A stretch of 64,000 nucleotides of DNA from positions 4,092,001 through 4,156,000 of the forward strand of contig NC_065904.1 of assembly GCF_905147045.1 (NCBI RefSeq). The letters are read 5' to 3'. The notes under the pieces are model-generated. The model saw only the letters and a list, made by a program, of their open reading frames with translations. It was not told the origin of the DNA and did no database searches. The DNA is from Nymphalis io (lineage: Eukaryota > Arthropoda > Insecta > Lepidoptera > Nymphalidae). The position numbers and the translations under genes are program-made. Numbering within the stretch: position 1 is the first letter of the stretch; each line of letters begins with the position of its first letter. Shown one piece after another: positions 1 to 14,555 of this stretch.

Positions 1-3000
1 TGGAATGTCAGGAATGGCAGTCAGTATCGATAGTATTGTTTGTTTAGTCATCATTGTACAAACAGAGATAATCATTTAATCTTCTTTTCTACGTACCAAC
101 AAATTTTGAGTATGTTTAGTTTCAATATATATCTACTAATGAATAAATAGACATGAATTGGTTTAATTTGGTATAGTTTATACCTTAAAAAATTTTAATA
201 ATTGAAGTTTTGATTACAGATTTATGTTTTATCTAATCAATATGTATGTAGTAATGATAAGACTGCAGTTATGTATTCATTGAACAACATATCAAACACG
301 GTCATTAAGATCTAAAGAATGTATCACGTATCGTGGTTTATAAATAGTAACAGTACATAAGGGCGAGGAGGACATAGATATATCAGTGTTAATCAAATAA
401 CTTATATATTATATATATGAAAAAAGGGAAAAAATTAGAGGTTCCGAAATTGAACAGAAAATAAGACAAAAAGTTCCCTCGAATAACGTACCGTAACTTT
501 ATATCGAAAAATACTGGTTTCTTGAACCTTCGAGAACGGCCGGTTACTATGAGAGTACTACTGTTGCTTTTGAAAGCGATAATTGCTTGATTATCAATCG
601 AGTTCTTGTCTGTTTTATATCCGTTATTAAATGTTCAAATGTTTCTGTTCATTGTTTGATTCTATTTAAAATATTTCGTCTTGCTCTATCGCTTCTTGGT
701 GTAAAATAAATATTTAGAACAAAGTTGAGTAAATTGTCGTTGGCCGGATTTTTTTTCTGTTAAATTTATGCTTGTTTGACCACCCCAAACGTGTGTCCAC
801 CCAGCTGTGGAATGAAGACTCATTTCCTGAGAGGTCAATAATTAATGTTGTTGAAGATTGAAATTTTGTTATTGTTATGTGGGATTGTTATATACTAATT
901 TATTTTACAAAGAGGTTTGAGGTTTATTTTTTTAATCAAAATTAAATTTAATAATAAATTAATTTTATTGTGAATCATATATAGTTTTTTTTTTGTTGCT
1001 TACTACAATTTTTATCTATAATATTTGTACCAAAAATACAGAATTTGTAAACACATGATAAGGAATTCTATAATTAAATAATGCAACGCGGGTAAAAAAT
1101 AAATAGACTTATCAATTCGTAATATTACATTTTAAATCAAAACATTGCTTAATATATTTATGAAGGATTTTACTAAGAGTAAATCTGTTAATTCTTGCTT
1201 AAGGAGCTGCTGGCAGCTAATATTTCTAATGAAAAATCACTGAGGTGTCTGGCAGGTCATTTAAAACTACATAAATAATACATATCAATGCATGTGGCTG
1301 GTGTCTGTCGTGAATCGGAAGCAATGGTCACGTGTGAGTGACGCATTGTTCAACAGCACCGCTAGCCGGATGCATGAGACCAGCTAGCTTCCGATTTTCG
1401 AAAAGACACCCGAAGGATTAACAGGATTTACGAAGAGATATTTTAAATATTAAGCGTACTATTTGTGTACTAAATTAATACTAACGTCATTTGATTTAAA
1501 TTAATATGTACTAACGGTAATAATCCGCCATTAATCGGAAGGAAGAGAACAAATCATCGTTGAAAATAATTAATGTCAAAGTCCACTACACTACGTACAA
1601 AATATTTTTACCCGAGGAAGGAAAGGCTATAAGGCAGAATTTCTCCCAATTCTATATAAATATAGATTAATATGATTATTGTATTTATCATCTAGTATGT
1701 TAGTGAGGTTTCAGCTAGATATGCACTTACGCGTATTATAGTTTTGTGTAGTTATATTTAATTTGAATATAAAAGCTTTCTGGGCCAGCTTAATTGTATG
1801 ATGATGTTAAAAAAGCATAATTTTATCGTTGGCCGTAATTGTTGTATGTTATTCATTAATGTACCCTAAATACCTTTTTAGACGGATAAAAGCATGAGGT
1901 TTTAAGTCACGCTATTTACTTTTGTAGACTTATTAACACAATTCATATGATCACGCGATGTATGTTGCCCGAATTCCATATATTTACATCAATAGTACTT
2001 AGCTAGAAAACAATTAAAATATACAATCAACAAAAATTACAATCTATAATTGATAGCGAAGCAATTACAGTAGATTAAAATAGTTATAAAATCTTAATAA
2101 CAAAAAGTTCTTGAAAAATGAATATCTAAACGTTAGAAATATAAATCACGCGTCAGGATATTATAACTTATTAACAGAATATAAAATACCGATAATTGAA
2201 GCCGCAGTTTCCTGTGCCTATTCATAATACTATCGTAATACAGCGTAGGTTAGTTCGCTAACTCGTCAGCAGCCAGCACATACCTACAGAATACAAATGA
2301 ATCAGAAAGCACGCGAATGAGGAAATTCCATTCGGTGCGGTCGTACGTACTAGCAGCACGTGAAGCAAATCGTGCTATTTTTATTCACAAATCACAATAT
2401 TGTTCAACTACTGTCCCTTCTGTGAGTAACATAATAATAATTTCAAATGTTACATATTAAATGTATAAATCAATAATATATGGCACGCGGTACATGCTGA
2501 CAGCATTGCATTTACGAATAAGGCAGATAATATGAACATACAAAGACTGCTCTTATTCAGCAGGCATGATGTCTTCTATGAATGAGTAAATCAATAGGCA
2601 CTTTTAATAAAACGGTTATGACTGTGAGGAGAAGTTATTTTACCAGACATTTTTAGCTTGTCTATTTCAATTTGATATCTAAATTGGATCCAATTAGTCG
2701 GATTACTGAGGACTGACTCAGGGATTCGCTAGGATTATTGTGCCTGCGTTCATGAACATTGTATATTTTTATTTAGCTGCTCATTTTAATTAAAGTTAGT
2801 ATAGATTTTTTCAAGAATGCAAAATTAATTTCATTAAATAATACGGTCAAATGTTTTTGATTTATTGCCTAACCTACATTGCGATGTGGATAGTTCCAGC
2901 ACTTTCCTGAGTATAAGCACGTTTATAACATGAAACATAAACGCCGGACGGAAAAGGAGCTTCAAATGTATTGTGGTGGGCCTACGTTGCATTAAAATAA

Positions 3001-6000
3001 CGCATCTAAGCTATGTAATAAGTGTATACCGCAGTTACGGATACTCAATATGCGTATTCAAATATATTTTTATCCCATCATAACTTTCTGATAGTTATTG
3101 AATTTTGTGGCCTAGGCGAACTAAAAATGTTCTTAAAGTACATTTGATTGTTTAAAATATATATTGCTCGTTTAATATGTCGTGAAATATTATTGAATGT
3201 AACTTATGTGAGTTCTATTTGTTTAAATCTAATCATTTTACAATCAATCAAACACTATTCGTGAGCTTACGATTAGCGAGAATTTTATTTTAAAAAAAAA
3301 TCGAGTAATAGGGTTGTTGACTTTAACTTTTAGTCACATTAGTTTAATGTTGTAGATTGCGTGAGTCTAACACTTAGGCTAAATAGTAGGTATTATAGGC
3401 ACCCTGACGCGTCGCCGTCGCGACGCCCGACGCCGCTGGGTCGCGCCGAGCCGACGGCGTTCAAACCTGATGCAATTTTAAATTACCCCGAACTCTAGGG
3501 TGTTTCCATTCATTCCTTCGTTATAACTGAATATCGAAACGTGCACGACGAGGGTGTCGCCGTGCGAACTTAAGAGTAATTTATTCATCATTATTCTTCG
3601 TGTATCATTCGGCGTTGCTTAATAAACCGGAAAGTTATTTGAATTACGTGAATAGAAATTCTACATAACGCACTTATCGCATTATCGCTTTACTAGGGTT
3701 GTAATCGGTTTATTGTGACCATCAGTGGTTTTTCAAAGACGTGACGTTTCGTTATACTATTTGATTAAAGCACTGAGAAGATATTATTTTTTAGGACATT
3801 ATGGTAATGGTAAAAGTAATTATCAAAATATTTCATGGCAAGACATCGCTAACAGTTTAGTGACATGATTTTTATCGAACTTAAAAGTATGTTTTTGAGA
3901 CACGTGACGTCACTCGGTGGCAGCAAATAACTAAATATTAAAAAAAAAAAATACAAACTACCAATGTATACTTACTTTTGAAAAACGGCTTAAATTATTT
4001 AATGGTTAGAGGAAACTAATCTTTTACCTGCGCGTATTACGATCTATTGATGTAAAAAGAAGCCATTCAAATTGTTGAATAAACGGTCAGGTAGCGTGCG
4101 TGGAAATTTCAATGCGAGTAAACGAGTGCCGGAGATTATCTGAGCTTAGCATTCCAACTCACGGCATTTGAATCCCAGCAATGAGCATTGATTATAAAGG
4201 GTCAGGTTTTTTAACAAAACTATGGTTATACTGAGCAATAATTTAGCTAATAAAAATGTATGCGGGCGGCAAAAAAACACAATATCGACAATTGTGGTGA
4301 CATTAGTGAGTAGACTCGGTTCGATTCCTACACGAACGTAATTACTAACAATTATTTAGGGCTTACATTAATAATATTGTAAATTCAGTTGAGAAGGGGA
4401 CCGCTCCCTGAACTACATCGAGCTGTGGCGTTCGTCCCCTCAAATGAATCAGGCAAATAACAAAACTGTGTAAACAATGAACCCGGCGCAAACTGTGATT
4501 CATACGCTTCGGCTAAAGGTCATTTTAATAGGAAGATACAATTTTTGTAGCAAGCTTGAGTCACGTTCATTCATTCGTTCAATAAATATTACTGGGGGGT
4601 TGCCTTCGTCGTGTTTATGTGTACATTTTGTTAAGACTTAGCATTTGTATCCTGTATTTTTTTTTCTTTCATAAATATTATAATAGTAAAATGACATCGA
4701 TAAACCTTACTGCTTATTAATTAAACTATTTAATACTTAATTAATTTTATTCTAATGTTTCATTGAGGTGTTGTTTGACTTAAACTTTCGTTTTAAATAT
4801 AACGCAGTATCTAGGTACTTCTAAATGGTTCAATCCTAAAATGAAATATCTATTACCATTAATCTCAATATGTTTTACACATTATACATTATATTATTCA
4901 ATACTCAATATATTTTACACATTCATTATTTCATTTTCATTTCATTTATAACTTGCTTGGTTTTTAATAACTATCATTTTAAATTTATTTCCGTTGAAAT
5001 TAATGTTATTAGATTTTATTAATAAGACAGTATAATATTTAACAACTTTTAAGACTAGTCTAACATATTGACTTAAAAAAAAACGAAATGCGATAATATT
5101 TGCTGCAAGAAATATAGTAATTAAAAATTATCTAAAAATTATTATGTGATAGGTACTAAAATATTTATTTTTCATTTAGTTTTCTAAACACGCAAGACCA
5201 CCCATCGTGAATCCGTTTAAAATTCAATGGCATGAATTATTGGCATTTACACCTGAACGCCAAAATACTTATTGCTAGGTTTTTATAGGTTTAGGACATT
5301 TTAGTACATAAAATTGACCAAGGTTTCTTCGTTATTCATATATCAATTCGAGCTTCTATACTGCATAAAACAGTGGCCAGTAAATATGGTAACACGAGTA
5401 AACAATAACTGACGTCATAGCCATTGTGTATATGAATAATACTACATTATTTCGATACCTTTGTCTTGTTAGGGCTGTTTTTTATCAAGCTAAGAATGTT
5501 TAACATCACTAGGTTGAATTTAAAATAAATATTCTTCTGTTTAATTTGTGTTGTTATTAGATTAGTTACTCTAATTAATAAGTTGTTTGATGTTGATGAA
5601 ATGTATTCGAATGGATTCAGTCACTCGCCAACCCTAGTGGTGGGAGGTGGGAGACAATCGCAAATATCGATTACTTCGACCGCCGCCCGCGGTTTATAAT
5701 ACCAAGCACGTACCAACCGTACAACAATTACATGTATTTGCGTTACTACGCATATAGACCTAATCAACATGAATCACACACAAGGTAACATTATTACTTT
5801 TAAAATATCCGCACGTTCGTCTTCCGAGTCAATAAAAGTCGGATGAGTATACAAATTAAGTGTTACTTCCTCTAAAGAAAGCAGATTGTTTATTATCAAC
5901 ATATTTTAACGTGTTATATGTACAGGTATCAATCAATTCGATATTTAAAACGATTGTAATGATTTTTTTTTAATTTAAAGTAGTTATAATAATTGTTGGA

Positions 6001-6421
6001 GGTTACGAATTACATTATTCACTTTTCTGTTGTGAAAATACAACTTTAAAAAAATCATTAATGCTTCATATAATTTGCAGTAATCGGCAGGTGTCGTATT
6101 CAAGTTTATGACTGATGATTGATACATAGACATGTATTAATATTTAAATGTTGGTTTCTTTATTCCGGTCGTGTTCTGGCGCGTAATAACAAATGGCTAC
6201 CGCATTCCTTTGCCTCACTACACTAATTGGGTACTTCGTTTTATTAAATGGTAACGAGATCCATATCATGTACTGCGTGATGTGTATTAAAATATCAAGT
6301 CTTTAAAAGCAGATAAGACAACTTCCGAAAACACATGTAATTGTATTTAATCCTGGATTTTAAATTTAAATAGGCTTTACAAACAATAATGGAACTAATT
6401 ATATTTTCTCTTTTGTTTCAG
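1..6421. other. Intron or 5' flank of the VAT-1-like gene, no exon seen
   Basis: No coding exon was recognised here. The first visible exon at 6422 begins in phase 2 and in the middle of the oxidoreductase domain, so the N-terminal exons must lie left of the window and this stretch is most likely intron. It is AT-rich with short homopolymer runs. A GC-rich patch at about 3405-3465 stands out. Another patch at 5640-5790 holds a TATA-like TTTATAATA and a short ATG reading frame ending at a GT (5769-5784), but its phase does not fit the exon at 6422. Confidence 0.6.
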
Positions 6422-9400
6422 CGGTTTGAACTTCCAGGATCTGATCGTGCGTCAGGGTGCTATTGATTCACCACCCAAAACACCTTTCATTCTTGGCTTC
6501 GAATGCGCTGGAGAAATCGAGCAGGTTGGAGAGGGTGTTACCAACTTTAAGGTAAAGTATTAATATATGTACCTATATCAGTGTTGATTTAATTACAGTT
6601 TTTGATCAAAATTAAGTTGTATTCCGATTTATTTGTTTAATTAATAACAGAAGTAACTTTTTTATTTTTAAAGAGGAAAAAATAACATAAAATTTTACCT
6701 GTATTTTAAACATTTTTTTAATAGGTAATAAGTCTTATGGCCTAGTGGTTAGAACGCGTGAATCTTAACCGACGATCGTGGGTTCAAACCCGGGCAAGCA
6801 CCACTGAATTTTCATGTGCTTAATTTGTGATTATAATTCATCTCGTGCTTGACGGTGAAGGAAAACATCGTGAGGAAACCTGAATGTGTCTAATTTCATT
6901 GAAATTATGCCACATGTGTATTCTACCAAACCGCATTGGAGCAGCGTGGTGGAATAAGCTCCAAACCTTCTCCTCAAAAGGGAGAGGATGCCTAAGCCCA
7001 GCAGTGGGACATTAACAGGCTGTTACTGTACTGTTATCGAAAAATAAATTGGAGTCAAGTATATTAACATGTTACTAATACATTTAAACACTAAAATAGA
7101 TCAACATGAATTCATTCAAGTTATAAGCCTTTGGCTTTTGTATTAAAATATTGGATCAAAAGTTCGTCTATTGACCTGTCCGCTTTGATTGAGAAGTCCC
7201 GCCCATGTCGGCTATTTTTTATCTAACACCGAAACCTGTCATGGTCACGACTTACTACGAAGGTGTGAAGGTTACTTCGTTAAAAATATTTATATATTAA
7301 ATATTATCACGAATATTTGGAATAATAATGTTCAATCATAAACATAAAATCCAAAACGATACGAAATAATTGCATTTTAGAACATATTTTTCATTGCATT
7401 GCTCTAAATTTGCATTTACAACCCGTAATTAAACAGAACAGTGTGGTTAAGTTTAAAGACTTCATGATAAGAGCCTTGCCTGATTAGAGGGATGAACAGG
7501 AATGGGGTATTACTGTTAAAATAAATATTTTCTACATTTGACATAAAGTAGATACAGCTATTTAAAATGGTTACAAGATGATAAGTTTATTTCACAAAAG
7601 GTCGAATTTCACTTTAGATCATCGCGTCAGTCAATTACTAATAATTAAAAGTGAATTAGCAGAGCATTGACCTCATTTCTTTATAGATGTTGGAAGGATG
7701 CGATACTTCAAGTTAATGATACTATTAAATTGACTAACGTTTGTAATAATCAAGTAGGTACGTTGTGTATGGTTGAGCGTGAAAACGATAAATAATATAA
7801 ATGCTTACTCGTAAATAATACCGGTTTAAATTGAAGTTAGTTTGTTTGTTATGTTGATAATTTGAACTATTGACAAAATGATTTCAAATGAAATCCTCTT
7901 TTCTTAGGTTGGAGACCAGGTTGTCGCTTTACCTGAATATAAAGCGTGGGCTGAGCTGGTAACTGTACCTGCTCAATATGTGTACGCTCTGCCCGAGGGT
8001 ATGTCTGCATTGGATGCGGTGGCAATTACCACTAACTACGTGGTTGCTTACCTACTGCTCTTCGAGATGGCTAACCTGACTCCTGACAAAAGCCTCCTTG
8101 TTCACTCCGCAGGCGGTGGTGTGGTAAGTTAATTTTTCATAAGTTCTCACGTATAAAAATAGTATTTTATAAGCCTGAATAACAGAATAATTAGAGTATA
8201 AAAGATGTATATGTGTAGACATTGACATACAAAAAAAAGTTAGATAAAAACCGGTCTTATGCATGTTTAATTTGAAAAACTAGTCTGAAGCTCAAAATAA
8301 CTAGGTTTAGACGAGATAAGATCTCGTTAAAAAAATGAAATATTGATAATTTGATGTATAAGGGAAATATATAAAATACCTAACTATTTTTGACTCAATT
8401 TTTTAAACTATTTTTGAATCAAGTTATTTTTGCAGTTTTTTAATATAATGTTTGAATCAAGCGAACGCTCAACAAATCCGATTTTCTATCCTAGAAGCCT
8501 ATAGCGTATTAAAATGAGGCCGGGAGAGGTCGGCTTACTGCTATTACTTAAGTTTCAATTACGCAAACTAGATAGGATTGCAAAATACGAATGAAGCCTT
8601 TGAAGCAAGATTCGACGACCCGCGTTGTAGTCTGTCATTATTACGCTTTTTATATAAATGGTAGACAAAGTTGTTGTTTTTTATAGTTCTTAAATTTTTA
8701 CTTCAAATATTATTAATGTTTTTTTTCTATTACACTTATATATTTGACACAAACTTTCCTCAATAAGATTTAGATAAAAACTCTTTATTTTTACTGTGGA
8801 TTACTAATAGCGTATACATATATATATCAATAACATTTCATGTAGATACTAAACTTTAGCCACAAAATACATAACGGAAAACGTTAAAATATAAATCAGC
8901 AAACGATAATAAATACAAACCGATGTACTCGCTTGAAAATCTTTTTACTTTATTAAATAAGTGAAAAATAAAATTTCGTCGGAACTGACATGCGCAAATA
9001 AATGAAGTTTGCTAAAAATAATTCCGTAGCATTGACCCTGGGAAGTGCTGTTTAATATCTACGTATTGGCTTATAAACCGCAAGTGCATGAGAAAATGAG
9101 CTTAGTATCTGAGCAAAAACAATGTAAATTGTCTAATTGCGTTGAATTGGGTGAGAAAAATCCTAGTGTGCTCTGGAATGTTCTCGCTTCCGACGTTACG
9201 TCATTCATTACCCTGGAGTCAATGACCTGCAATTTAAAGTGACATTTAAGTAGGTATCTTAGATACATATGACATCAATAAATTTTATGGAAAATAAATG
9301 TTCTCTTATCTTCTTTGACTATAATGTTTTTCATTATTTTGGAAACGAGAAATAATTAATTATCATGTTTAAAAATGTTATATTTTTAAGTATATAATAT

Positions 9401-12400
9401 TGTATGTTCCGAAGTATATTTTTTATGATGTAAATGTATTTACCTTACTAGCGTTTATTATGCTTTGCAATTTGTTGAGGCATAGATAGCTCGAAGTTGT
9501 ATTACACAATGGCTGAAGTGTTTTGATTCGTCTTAATATTATGCTAATTTATTAAGAAATAGTGTTATATATTTGAATAAATTGCTTAATGGCATCTATG
9601 TGTCAATACGTAAACATCAGAAATTATCTTACTATTAGCAACTTTACCCTTAGACCTAATTTGTATATAAATAAATAAATACACTGTACGATGACGTATT
9701 ATAAAAATATATAATACGTTCGTCACAGGTGTTTTATATCTATCTTTTGAATTAAAAAAAACTCAAATGAGATGTCTAATACCGTCTCCAATGTAACAGG
9801 GTCAAGCTGTAGCTCAACTGGCTAAGACGGTGGAAAATGTGACAGTTTTCGGTGTGTGCTCCAAGAGCAAGCACGAGGCTTTGAAAGCTAACAATAACAA
9901 CATCGATCATCTGCTGGAGAGGGGCAGCGACTACACCAGCGAAGTGAGGAAGTAAGTATCTAAATATATATGTTACGTATAGCTTATAAAATAATTTCAA
10001 CAGTCACGTTTCCTGATTTACGTGGCGCAGGTAAGTAGTAACTACTTATAAGAGACGCATTACGGATTTACTTTAAGCTTTCCATCTCGCGAGTATCAAG
10101 CGTTAACGTTTTCTGACATCAAATATTATTTTAAGAAAGATAAAGTTTTTTAAATGTTATTTAAAACCTTCATCTAGATTAGTGAAAATAAAAACTGATA
10201 GTAATATTAAGAATTTCGATGAACTTGAACATAACATTTTTTTGAACACATATTTCTTTCGTAAGGTAAACATTTGTATATAGAAGTATTCCCGTTACAT
10301 ATTCTCTTTATTTTAACTTTCTTACGTTAAAAAATATAGGATAAAATTTAAAATGATGGACTTCAAATATTTGATCGTCATTTAAAAATAATTTCGATGC
10401 AAAATAAAGGTTATTTTTATATTTATATAATGTTATTCCAAACAGAATAAATCTTAAACATCTGAAGTTAAGTATTAATCATATTTTGTCAGCACTAACA
10501 CACGCTGCACTCACTGATTTTATTTTTGATTTCTTAATATAGAACAAGTCGCTTGAAAATAAAGTAATGTGTTCACGAAACGATATATCGAAGTCATATA
10601 ACTACTCCAAAATGAAAAAGGTCCTTTGTTGTAAAAAATGTTAAGTTCCTTCGAAAATAATAGTCATAATAATAATTATTATTATTGTAAACATTGTTGG
10701 TGAGTAAACGTAAAACAAAATGTAATTTATACAAATAATCAAATGAACGAATTCTTTAATAAGTAAAAAAGCAACTGTAAATAGGGCTAAGGTCTCCTCT
10801 CCTTTTTGAGGAGAAGGCTAGGGAGCACGCACGAGCACGAGATGATATAAACACAAATTAAGCATATAAAAATTGTGTCGTGCTTGCCTGGTACTCAGAA
10901 TCATCGGTAAAGATTCACGGCTTATAGCCACTTGGCCACTACGTTTTCTTATAAAGATAAATAAACGAAATAACATTTTGAAATGATTTTTTTGCAATAT
11001 GCCTATTTGATTTAATTTGAAGTGTTTATGATATTTTACAATGAAATCATCAACAAACTTAAGTATTTAGAATTTTAATTCCTTACATTCCTTACAGTAA
11101 TAAACTAATTGTTCTAGATCCCAAGCTTTCTTAATTGATAGTTATTAGTGTTACATATTTCTGTCCCACCCATATCGCTCGCACTCGTGTGATTAAAACA
11201 AGACCAATTTAGAGAGAGCTGCGGTATCTCTGCTTTATATCAATAAATATTAGGGTTACCTACATATTTTTGTACTATTGTATACTTTAATGAACAAAGG
11301 ATAAAATAATAAGTAATTTTGTTATAATTAAAAACATCCTACAGATATATTTACATTTATTCAATATAGGAAAATTATTCTGTATCAGATTGTATAAGAA
11401 TATATTTAGATGGTAAAAAACGTGGTGTTAGTATTCGTTGTTTTAAATGCAGAACAGTACAAAATGAATGACTGGTGAAAATATTTAACTACTGAGTTTC
11501 TTCTCGGTTGTTCTCGATAGAATGTATATCCGGAACTTGTGAGAAGTTTTTTTAATTATCTTATAAAATAAAGATTCAAAAGTTTTTTTTTGAGTCTACT
11601 TGATTAATCAATATTTTTATAATCAAAAATACAAATAACAAACATAATATTGCATAGTATTGTTTATTCCAAGAAATCAAAATAAATAAAAGTTTACATT
11701 ATAATATATGTTACGTGTTTGTCTGTGTGCCGCTAGATTAACATCAACTCATAAATAATCTCTATCTCGTGATGAACAATGCTGTTATATTATAAAAATT
11801 GTTACGACTTTCACTTAACGATATAATTTGACACCCCTACTAAGTGGTGTATGGGAACACAGCTACTAAAGTCAAGGTCCAATTAAGTTGGGAACAGTAC
11901 GCTAATTGTTCCGTTTATAACTCGCTCCTTAGGGCAGCTGCTTCGTAACAGCAGCGCGGCATTTAATTCTCGTAAATAGACAAAGATATTTTTATATCTG
12001 TTGAGTTCTTTTCAACGTAAACAAACCGGGCCACACAATCCTAATGTAAATAAACAAAACAGTTCCTATTACTGTCTGTAAGTGAGGCCGCAGACGCTAT
12101 CGTAATATTTAGTAAAATCCATAAGAATGTAGTACTGGCAACCTATTTACAGTTCATTATTATTTATTATCGTAACTCATAATGCATTAACCGCTTCTAA
12201 TCTTCAGAGATCAGTAATATGTGAATATAAAAAGCCTACTTATCCTTCACATCGATACCACTTAAATATTAATGTTTGGAGATTTACATGATCCACTTGG
12301 GATTGTCTTTGTTTACGATTGATTTTGTGACTTGTCACCTTGAAATGCCGATTCAATCAATTCAGTCAATCTATAATCTTACTAAGAGGTTTTATAAAAA

Positions 12401-14555
12401 TAATATTATTATTGTTATTCTGTTTTTATTTAGCCTTTTTTGGTAACACATTAAATTAACACAAGATTTCAAAGATAATCTGATGATATGAAGATAACAA
12501 TATATCTATTAAAACGATTATATAAAAGTGTGCATTTTACATAGGATTACACCGGACGGTGTCGACATTGTGCTGGATTGCCTCTGCGGTGAAGAATGTA
12601 ACCGTGGATACTCTCTCCTCAAACCAATGGGCCGGTATATCCTCTACGGTAAGTTTATATAAAACATTGATAAAACTTTGTCGGCCGGGCCGACTTCGGC
12701 CACGGCGGCCTTTCAAATTAATCAATGGAACCTAGAGTCTAGACAACTACCCAAGATATATTATAGTAAACAACCTTGTATGCACACCCAGGTGCACCCT
12801 CTATTCCCTTTTCTAATTATCCGATGGGACTGCAAATCCGACGCGAGCAGAGAGGAGTTCTCCGAGGCAGGGCATTGTAAACACTTCCAAATTCTAAAGT
12901 CCGGACTGCTATAGAGAATTACTTTACAGAAAGCTGCAATATTTTTTAGAAGCCTGACCTGCTATTTGAACCGAGTAACTCCAGATCCGTAGTTTTATAA
13001 GTTGGTCACTAGACCAACATGGAATACAACTTTACAACTACACAAAATGTACCCAAAGTTATTTATATCATAACATCGTTCAATGTTTTAAGTAGTAATA
13101 AAGAACTTTTATTTTTATTACCTCTATGTTTGTACGCCTGTAAAAATGATAGGCAATTTGAACAACACTGAATTGGGTCAGATGAAACCGATATGTGCCG
13201 CTAACGCAAGCATTATTTAAATTGATTTCCTCGTAAAACAGACCAAAATAAGAATTGACTAAGTTTTGATGTCTCAGAAACCTTATAGTAAACTTTGAAG
13301 TTTCAACCACGACCTTATTTCAATTGATGTCTGTTAATTATATACATATATAAATAGAATCAATATTGAGCCAAGATTCTGTTTATTTTAAATCTGTTAA
13401 AGCATAAGAGTAATATCATTTGTGAGTTGAATGCACTAAACAATTATGGTATCGCAGGATCATCTAACATCGTGACCGGCGAAACTAAGAGTTTCTTCAG
13501 CGCAGCGCGTGCCGTGAGTATTTAATATAATAATTATCGTTGGGGCATCTCTTTGTCTTTGAGGTTATAATTAAGGTATCTTAAGAAATACTTTTATTAT
13601 AAAATATTTATATTGTCAGAACAGTTGACTATCTATAATTACATTAAAACAACGTTTTACTCATTAAAATTTTAAAGTAAATTCTATTGAAATAAAAATT
13701 TATTTGTATTTGTCTTAAATGTAATATTTAGAAATATATCTATACAATTATTAGAAAGATCCATGACCTACCTTACTAATAATAAAAAATTGTTATACTA
13801 AAATACACTTAAATAATAACAGCAACGAAATAAATATTTTTTAAGTTTCGTTAAGAAGAATGTTTTTCGCTTCGACTTTTATCAGCAATCTGACGAGTGT
13901 CTCTTTCCAGTGGTGGCAAGTGGACAAGGTGTCTCCCATCAAGCTGTTCGACGAGAACAAGAGCCTGGCCGGGCTGAACCTGCGCCACCTGCTGTTCCAG
14001 CACGGGCGCGCCGACACCGTGCGCCGCGCCGTGGAGCGCGTGTTCGCGCTGTGGACCGACGGGAAGGTCAAGCCGCTGGTGGACTCCACCTGGGCGCTGG
14101 AGGACGTACGTTACTAACTTTTTCACTATCAACTTTTGCAACACTATTTAGCTTTGTCTGAATTTTCTGGAAAATGGTCTGTTTATGTATTTATTTCAGC
14201 CAATAATAGTAACGACGAAATGAAATCAATGTAATAAAAAAATATCTTAATCTCATTTCATATTGAATTAACACAGGTCGGTGAGGCGATGCAGAAGATG
14301 CATGACCGCAAGAACATCGGCAAGCTTGTACTTGATCCGTCGCTGGAGCCCAAACCTAAGCCCGCCACGCCAGCTAAGGGTAAGGCCGGTAAGGAGAAGA
14401 AGCCAGCTAAGGAAAGTTCCGAGGAGAAGAAGGATAAGGAGCCTAAAGAAGAGGAGAAAAAGGCGGAGAATGGTGACAAGAATGGTGAGGAGGTCACTAA
14501 CGGTAGCGACGAAGGTCAGTCTCGATCGATCTATGACCAGGCATGCGTAGTATAG
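6422..14555 (+). CDS. VAT-1-like quinone oxidoreductase (MDR superfamily), 3' part of gene
   Basis: Synaptic vesicle membrane protein VAT-1 homologue, a zinc-free member of the medium-chain dehydrogenase/reductase family (quinone oxidoreductase branch); the vertebrate protein is linked to mitochondrial and vesicle membranes and phospholipid handling. Exons: 6422-6551, 7908-8123, 9800-9951, 12545-12648, 13458-13513, 13911-14105, 14277-14555, all with AG/GT borders and consistent phases. They give about 376 residues without the missing N-terminus. The first exon carries GLNFQDLIVRQG, the family substrate-side motif. Exons 2 and 3 together give the dinucleotide-binding loop HSAGGGVGQAVAQL, split exactly after GGGV. 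Later conserved words are VDIVLD, LLKPMGRYILYG and KNIGKLVL. The C-terminus is a long Lys/Glu/Pro-rich tail of roughly 70 residues. It is partial in this window only, with no frame damage. A second tail is encoded at 16186. Confidence 0.93.
6735..7030 (+). repeat. tRNA-derived SINE, family A, full length
   Basis: Complete forward copy: A-box region TGGCCTAGTGGTTAGAACGC, B-box GGGTTCAAACCCG, body with GAGGAAACCTGAATGTGTC, end CAGCAGTGGGACATTAACAG then CTGTTACTGTACTGT. It lies in the first visible intron of the VAT-1-like gene. Confidence 0.9.
10790..10945 (-). repeat. SINE family A, reverse, truncated
   Basis: The complement shows the tRNA-like head (plus strand ATAGCCACTTGGCCACTAC) and the start of the body (GAGCACGAGATGATATA). 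Its middle is shortened and it stops at CTCCTCTCCTTTTTGAGG. It lies in the VAT-1-like gene intron. Confidence 0.65.
12675..13022 (-). repeat. tRNA-derived SINE-like repeat, family D, reverse
   Basis: The complement starts with CCATGTTGGTCTAGTGACC and GGTTCAAATAGCAGG, a tRNA-like head with B-box, and ends near the GC-rich CGGCCGGGCCGACTTCGGCC side at 12683. It overlaps two spurious frames. It lies in the VAT-1-like gene intron, 27 bases after an exon. Confidence 0.5.

Noticed and set aside
5769..5784. First exon of the VAT-1-like gene (ATGAATCACACACAAG before GT)
   Set aside because: It leaves phase 1 while the exon at 6422 needs phase 2; joining gives an immediate stop.
6735..6810. Possible tRNA gene (A-box and B-box present)
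   Set aside because: The same head occurs at 22703 and 63763 followed by the same body, so it is the head of a SINE. No proper acceptor stem closes.
13841..14161. Several overlapping open frames on both strands
   Set aside because: Shadows of the GC-rich VAT-1 exon 13911-14105; only the frame starting WWQVDKV continues across the splice sites.
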